DNA of 64,000 nucleotides from Bacteroidota bacterium. Lineage in GTDB: Bacteria > Bacteroidota > Bacteroidia > Chitinophagales > Chitinophagaceae. Under the pieces are notes generated by a model. It saw nothing but the letters and a program-made list of their open reading frames with translations, was not told the DNA's origin and made no database searches. The translations under genes and the position numbers were made by a program. Numbering within the stretch: position 1 is the first letter of the stretch; the number at the start of each line of letters is the position of its first letter. The stretch covers positions 1-64,000 of the forward strand of contig CANFOM010000004.1 of assembly GCA_947448725.1 (NCBI GenBank), written 5' to 3'. Below are positions 59,863-64,000 of the stretch, piece by piece.

Positions 59863-61761
59863 ATGTTAGAATCATTTGAAAAAATTCCTGTAACTATTTA
59901 TAAAAATACTACGGAAGGCTCTAATGCAGTGGCTGCACAAATGGCAGCACTCATCAAAGAAAAACAAGCAAAAAAATTACCTTGTGTTTTAGGAATGGCT
60001 ACAGGTACTACGCCTATTTTATTGTATAAGGAATTGGTGCGCATGCACAAAGAAGAAGGTTTGAGTTTTAAAAATGTAATCACCATCAATTTAGACGAAT
60101 ACTACCCTATTGAAAAAACTGCCTACCAAAGTTATTGGAGTTTTATGCATCGCCATTTATTTAACTTAGTAGACATTGACCCAAAAAATATTTATTTACC
60201 CAATGGCGAATGGACTTCAGATAATTTAAAAGAGAATTGTGTAGCCTATGAACAAATTATTGAAAAAATTGGCGGCATTGATTTGCAAATTTTAGGCATT
60301 GGCAAAAATGGACATATTGGATTTAATGAACCAGGCTCTAGCTTTCATTCTAAAACAAGGGTCATTCATTTAGATCAACAAACCAGAATTGCCAACACTT
60401 ATGAATTTCATGATTTAAATAAAGTACCTAAATTGGCTATCACCGTGGGTATTAGCAGTATCATGAAAGCCAAGAAAATTGTATTACTAGCTTGGGGAGA
60501 TAAAGCCTCCATCGTAGCCAAAGCTATTGAAGGAGATGTTACAGAACAAATACCTGCCAGTGTATTACAAAATCATGACGATTGCACTTTTGTGATTGAT
60601 GAATTGGCTTCCTTAGAATTAACCAGAAATAAAGCGCCCTGGCTTACCGGTGCCAATGATTGGACCCCTACTATTATTAAAAAAGCGGTCATTGCTTTAG
60701 CATTAAAACTAGATAAAACTGTTTTAAGTTTAACCGCGAATGATTATAAAGAAAATAGTTTATCCGACTTATTGGTTTTAAAAGATTCTGTTTACGATAT
60801 TAATTTACAAGTGTTTTATATGTTAAGGGATACCATTACTGGATGGCCAGGAGGCAAACCCAATGCAGTAATACCAGCACATCCCGAACGTAGTTCACCA
60901 AATCCAAAAAAAGTATTGGTATTTTCTCCTCATCCCGATGATGATATTATAAGCATGGGTGGAACTTTTATGCGTTTACAAGAACAAGGACATGATGTGC
61001 ATGTAGCTTATCAAACCAGTGGTAATATTGCAGTCACCGACGAATTTGTAACGCGCTTCTTAGACTTTGCAGTTGGTTTTGAAGAACTTTTTGGCATTGA
61101 TAATAAAAAAAGTGAAGCCATCCTAACCGCTGCCAGAACTTTTTTAGCCAGTAAAAAATCAGACCACTTAGACACTGCCGAAATCAGAGCCATCAAGGGT
61201 CTCATCAGAAGATGCGAAGCTAAAGCTACCTGTAGATATGTGGGCATCAAAGAAGATAATTATCATTTCATGGATCTTCCTTTTTACGAAACGGGTGCCA
61301 TCGAAAAAAAACCAATGAGTGAATTGGACATTCGCATTACGATGGATTTATTAAAACAAATTCAACCTCATCAAATATATTGCGCAGGCGATTTAGCCGA
61401 CCCACATGGTACCCATAAAGTTTGTTTGGATATAATTTTTGAAAGTTTACGTAGATTAAAAGCAGATGGAGAAGTTTGGATTAAAGATTGTTGGGTTTGG
61501 TTGTATAAAGGCGCTTGGCAAGAATGGGATATTTCAGAAATTGAAATGGCTGTTCCAATGAGCCCAGATCAAGTAATGAAAAAGCGATTTGGTATTTTTA
61601 TTCATCAATCCCAAAAAGACAGTGTCCCTTTTCAAGGCACTGATGCTAGAGAATTTTGGCAAAGAGCAGAAATTAGAAATGCCAATACTGCAGAATTGTA
61701 TGCACGCCTTGGCTTAACTAAATACGCTGCCATTGAGGCCTTTGTACGTTGGCATTATTAG
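59863..61761 (+). CDS. nagB: Glucosamine-6-phosphate deaminase fused to a PIG-L deacetylase domain
   Basis: 632 residues. The first about 260 are a NagB domain: MATGTTPILLYKELV, catalytic Asp78 in NLDEYYPI, and GIGKNGHIGFNEP. The C-terminal part (about 340-632) is a LmbE/PIG-L deacetylase with SPHPDDDIISMGGT, a loop carrying GDLADPHGTHK and QIYCAG. The fusion is known in Bacteroidota, where the second domain's substrate is not settled (N-acetylglucosamine or its phosphate is a natural guess). It links amino-sugar use to glycolysis, next to pfkA and pyk. Confidence 0.95.
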   Translation: MLESFEKIPVTIYKNTTEGSNAVAAQMAALIKEKQAKKLPCVLGMATGTTPILLYKELVRMHKEEGLSFKNVITINLDEYYPIEKTAYQSYWSFMHRHLFNLVDIDPKNIYLPNGEWTSDNLKENCVAYEQIIEKIGGIDLQILGIGKNGHIGFNEPGSSFHSKTRVIHLDQQTRIANTYEFHDLNKVPKLAITVGISSIMKAKKIVLLAWGDKASIVAKAIEGDVTEQIPASVLQNHDDCTFVIDELASLELTRNKAPWLTGANDWTPTIIKKAVIALALKLDKTVLSLTANDYKENSLSDLLVLKDSVYDINLQVFYMLRDTITGWPGGKPNAVIPAHPERSSPNPKKVLVFSPHPDDDIISMGGTFMRLQEQGHDVHVAYQTSGNIAVTDEFVTRFLDFAVGFEELFGIDNKKSEAILTAARTFLASKKSDHLDTAEIRAIKGLIRRCEAKATCRYVGIKEDNYHFMDLPFYETGAIEKKPMSELDIRITMDLLKQIQPHQIYCAGDLADPHGTHKVCLDIIFESLRRLKADGEVWIKDCWVWLYKGAWQEWDISEIEMAVPMSPDQVMKKRFGIFIHQSQKDSVPFQGTDAREFWQRAEIRNANTAELYARLGLTKYAAIEAFVRWHY

Positions 61762-61789
61762 TCAGTTGCTGAATATTTAAAGTTTTTAC

Positions 61790-61820
61790 TTGGGTAAAAT
61801 AGGATTTTAAGGTATATTTG
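61790..61820 (+). promoter_or_regulatory. tRNA-Arg promoter
   Basis: TTG (61790-61792), 20 bp, then TATATTTG (61813-61820): a near-ideal Bacteroidota promoter, 23 bp before the tRNA. Confidence 0.65.
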
Positions 61821-61842
61821 CTGCCCCTATAAATAGGGAAAT

Positions 61843-61916
61843 GGCTGCGTAGCTCAACTGAATAGAGTACCTCACTACGGATGAGGGGGTTTTAGGTTTG
61901 AATCCTAACGCGGTCA
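61843..61916 (+). tRNA. tRNA-Arg (anticodon ACG)
   Basis: 74 nt. Acceptor GGCTGCG/CGCGGTC, D-arm GCTC/GAGT, anticodon stem CCTCA/TGAGG with loop CTACGGA (anticodon ACG), variable GGGTT, T-arm TTAGG-TTTGAAT-CCTAA, discriminator A. CCA is not encoded. A34 is expected to be edited to inosine by TadA. Confidence 0.95.
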
Positions 61917-61927
61917 CTGAAACACTT

Positions 61928-61965
61928 AAGTCGCTGTAAATTAATAATTTATAGCGACTTTTTTT
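61928..61965 (+). terminator. Intrinsic terminator after tRNA-Arg
   Basis: AAGTCGCT-G-TAAATT and AATTTA-TAGCGACTT with one bulge and a T tract. Confidence 0.8.
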
Positions 61966-62148
61966 ATTTTAGGACTAATTTTGAGGTTTTTATCTATACA
62001 TTATAATTATTTATTATTTATAATACACTGTAATACAATATTAAAAAAATAATAATAATTCGGTAATATATCATTTATGCTAACAAATAATAGCCTATTT
62101 TTGGTCTTAACATTTAGATAACACATTATTAAATTAAAAACAACTCGA
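61966..62148. other. AT-rich gap before the SusC-like gene
   Basis: No gene or RNA is seen. TATTTTTG at 62096-62103 fits the -7 consensus and could be the promoter of the receptor gene, 45 bp upstream of its ATG. Confidence 0.35.
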
Positions 62149-64000
62149 ATGAGAAAATTTCTATTTTATGTTTGTATGGTACTATTTGCTACACAAGCAA
62201 ATGCACAAGTTACAACCACATCGGGAAAAATTACTGATGACAAAGGCACTCCAATTGTTGGAGCATCTATCTTAGAAAAAGGAACCAAAAACGGTACTCT
62301 TTCTAATAATGATGGAACCTTTACTTTAAAGACAAAAGCTAAAGCTAATTTAGTTATTACATCATTAGGATATAAATCCTTACAAGTAGTTGCAGGCAAC
62401 GGACTAGTTGTAACACTTCAGAATGACGTTAATGCACTTAGTGAAGTAGTAGTAACCGCCTTAGGTATCTCAAGAGAGAAAAAGGCAATCAGTTACTCTG
62501 CTCAATCAGTAAGTGCTGCAGACATTGCTTCTGGTGGTAAATCAAACTTAATTGATGATTTACAAGGTAAAGTATCTGGTGTGGAAATTACTAGCACCGG
62601 CGGACAAGCTGGAGGTGGTACCACTATTGTTATTAGAGGTTACAACTCTTTAACAGGAAATAACCAACCTTTATACGTTGTGGATGGTGTACCCATTGAT
62701 AACACTTCTGAGGGAGGACAAACTGGCCAATATGGTTTCCCTTCTCCTAACAGAGCCATTGATATTAACCCTGATGACGTGGATAACGTTACTGTATTAA
62801 AGGGTGGAGCTGCAACAGCATTGTATGGTATACAAGCTGCAAATGGTGCCATCATTATTAATACTAAAAAAGGTAAAGCTGGTAAAGCTGCAATTGATTT
62901 TAGTTATAGCAATTCTGCTGCAACTCCTAATAAGTTCCCTGCTTTTCAAAAGCAATGGCATAGAGGTGCTGGTGGAATTTATACCAACGCAACAAGTAAT
63001 GCTTGGGGCCCTAATGCAAATTCTAACCCAGTATTTCCAAAAGGAATTAAAATGGACTTAGTAGGTGATGGAGAAGTAAAAGATTTAACTGGACTTCCTA
63101 TTCCTTTTTACCCTGACAATATGGAGAACTTTTACAATACAGGTTCTGGAATGACTAATAAATTAAATTTATCTGTTTCAGGTGCTTCTGATAAAACCAA
63201 TTATTTTACTTCATTGTCAAGAATGGAGCAAGAAGGTCTTATTAAAAATAACACTTATCAAAAAACCAATTTCATGGCCAACTTGTCAAGTCAAGTTACG
63301 GACAGATTTAAGATTGGTGTAAAAATGAACTATATCAATACTGGTGGTCATCGTTTTAACCAAGGTAATTTTTCCAACAATATGGATTATTACATAAGCA
63401 CTTTTGATATCATCAATCATCATACTAAAAATTTAATCACAGGAAATGAAAGTTACTGGAATCCAGGACAATCTTCTTCTATGTGGATGATTCAAAACAA
63501 TGGTGAGAATTACGATGTAAATCGTTTAATTGCTAACCTTGATTTGAGTTACAAAATATCAAGAGATTTTAGATTAGATTACAAAGCTGGTATGGATCAA
63601 TACACAGAAACTCGTGAAAATCATGATATTACAGGAACCTGGGGTTATGGCAGCAACGATTATACTGGATCAATTAATGAAGGCAGAGTTGGTAGCATGC
63701 AATTAAACTCAGAGTTAATTTTGCATTATGATCACAAATTTGGACAAGATTTCCAATTACGTTCATTCGTGGGTCAAAACGTATTTTATAAAGAATATGA
63801 TTACTTAAACAATTATGGTAACTCTTTTGTTTTACCTAACTTATACGAAATTACCAATACACAAACTCAAACTATTAGTCACTACTCTTTTACTAAACAA
63901 ACAGTAGGTGCTTATGGTGATGTTCAATTGGATTATAAGAATTTCTTATTTGTTGAAGGAACTTTGCGTAGAGACTGGTCTTCTACCTTGCCAAGAGACA
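62149..64000 (+). CDS. SusC/RagA-family TonB-dependent outer-membrane receptor (3' end off window)
   Basis: The frame is open from ATG 62149 to the right edge (617 codons). Signal peptide about 1-19 (ending ANA). Then a carboxypeptidase-D-like beta domain (about 23-95, GKITDDKGTPIVGASILEKG), the SusC-type segment LSEVVVTALGI, and the plug domain with DLQGKVSGVEI, TIVIRGYNSL and PLYVVDGVPID. The beta-barrel begins about residue 240 and continues past the edge. It should import a polymer or glycan fragment with a SusD partner, expected downstream outside the window. Substrate unknown. Confidence 0.95.
   Translation, partial: MRKFLFYVCMVLFATQANAQVTTTSGKITDDKGTPIVGASILEKGTKNGTLSNNDGTFTLKTKAKANLVITSLGYKSLQVVAGNGLVVTLQNDVNALSEVVVTALGISREKKAISYSAQSVSAADIASGGKSNLIDDLQGKVSGVEITSTGGQAGGGTTIVIRGYNSLTGNNQPLYVVDGVPIDNTSEGGQTGQYGFPSPNRAIDINPDDVDNVTVLKGGAATALYGIQAANGAIIINTKKGKAGKAAIDFSYSNSAATPNKFPAFQKQWHRGAGGIYTNATSNAWGPNANSNPVFPKGIKMDLVGDGEVKDLTGLPIPFYPDNMENFYNTGSGMTNKLNLSVSGASDKTNYFTSLSRMEQEGLIKNNTYQKTNFMANLSSQVTDRFKIGVKMNYINTGGHRFNQGNFSNNMDYYISTFDIINHHTKNLITGNESYWNPGQSSSMWMIQNNGENYDVNRLIANLDLSYKISRDFRLDYKAGMDQYTETRENHDITGTWGYGSNDYTGSINEGRVGSMQLNSELILHYDHKFGQDFQLRSFVGQNVFYKEYDYLNNYGNSFVLPNLYEITNTQTQTISHYSFTKQTVGAYGDVQLDYKNFLFVEGTLRRDWSSTLPRD

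Noticed and set aside
1-64000. Prophage, insertion sequence or genomic island
   Set aside because: No transposase, integrase, phage structural gene or tRNA-linked direct repeat; gene content is mostly core, and the tRNA-Arg is not flanked by an integrase.

Overview
The window is AT-rich chromosomal DNA from a member of the Bacteroidota, most likely the Chitinophagaceae or a close relative. The evidence is a SusC/RagA-type TonB-dependent receptor, promoters of the TAnnTTTG type, almost no Shine-Dalgarno sequences, a beta-propeller sensor kinase with a LuxR-type regulator, SecD and SecF fused in one chain, glucosamine-6-phosphate deaminase fused to a PIG-L deacetylase, the futalosine enzyme MqnE and bacillithiol genes. 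I see no phage, insertion sequence, integrase or CRISPR array. This is mostly a core-genome segment with a few accessory pieces.

Layout. 1-6880: a large secreted FG-GAP/thrombospondin-type-3 surface protein (cut by the left edge), a tiny beta-rich protein resembling a type IX secretion C-terminal domain, and a regulator/propeller-kinase pair. The intergenic DNA beside the surface protein and upstream of the regulator carries the same inverted motif, ATAGAAT-N2-ATTCTAT. 6884-13243: a leftward run of mutS2 (without Smr domain), a YhcH-family gene, an O-antigen ligase-like gene and a TlpA-like thioredoxin. 13377-28007: msrA, an M1 peptidase, a C40 lipoprotein, dnaE, trxA, a nucleoside transporter, mqnE, a serine hydrolase, an aminotransferase, an RlmK-like methyltransferase, coaE and yajC. 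28175-36084: nusB, groES-groEL, a lysoplasmalogenase, a membrane protein with an FKBP lipoprotein, and secDF. 36144-36449: a two-copy tandem repeat of about 150 bp beside an IscA/ErpA gene. 36931-49688: acyl-CoA mutase, M20 amidohydrolase, YggS, acyl-CoA dehydrogenase (an 18-bp palindrome lies flush against its promoter), amidase, aguA, aguB, bshB1, L31, YajQ, lgt, bacilliredoxin and arginine decarboxylase. 49760-53343: the thrS-infC-rpmI-rplT cluster, interrupted by a strong terminator. 53414-61761: two unknown exported proteins, an ABC-F ATPase, pfkA, pyk and nagB-deacetylase. 61843-64000: tRNA-Arg(ACG) and a SusC-like receptor cut by the right edge.

How the genes connect. Arginine decarboxylase, agmatine deiminase and N-carbamoylputrescine amidase make a complete arginine-to-putrescine route within about 7 kb. 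BshB1 and the bacilliredoxin belong to bacillithiol metabolism. YajC, SecDF and Lgt serve protein export and lipoprotein maturation, and several lipoproteins are encoded here. PfkA, Pyk and NagB are neighbours in sugar catabolism.

Most interesting candidate: the 1-6880 unit, where an apparently self-contained sensor/regulator pair may control a giant surface protein through a multi-site operator array with NarL-like 7-2-7 geometry. This is inferred from sequence only.
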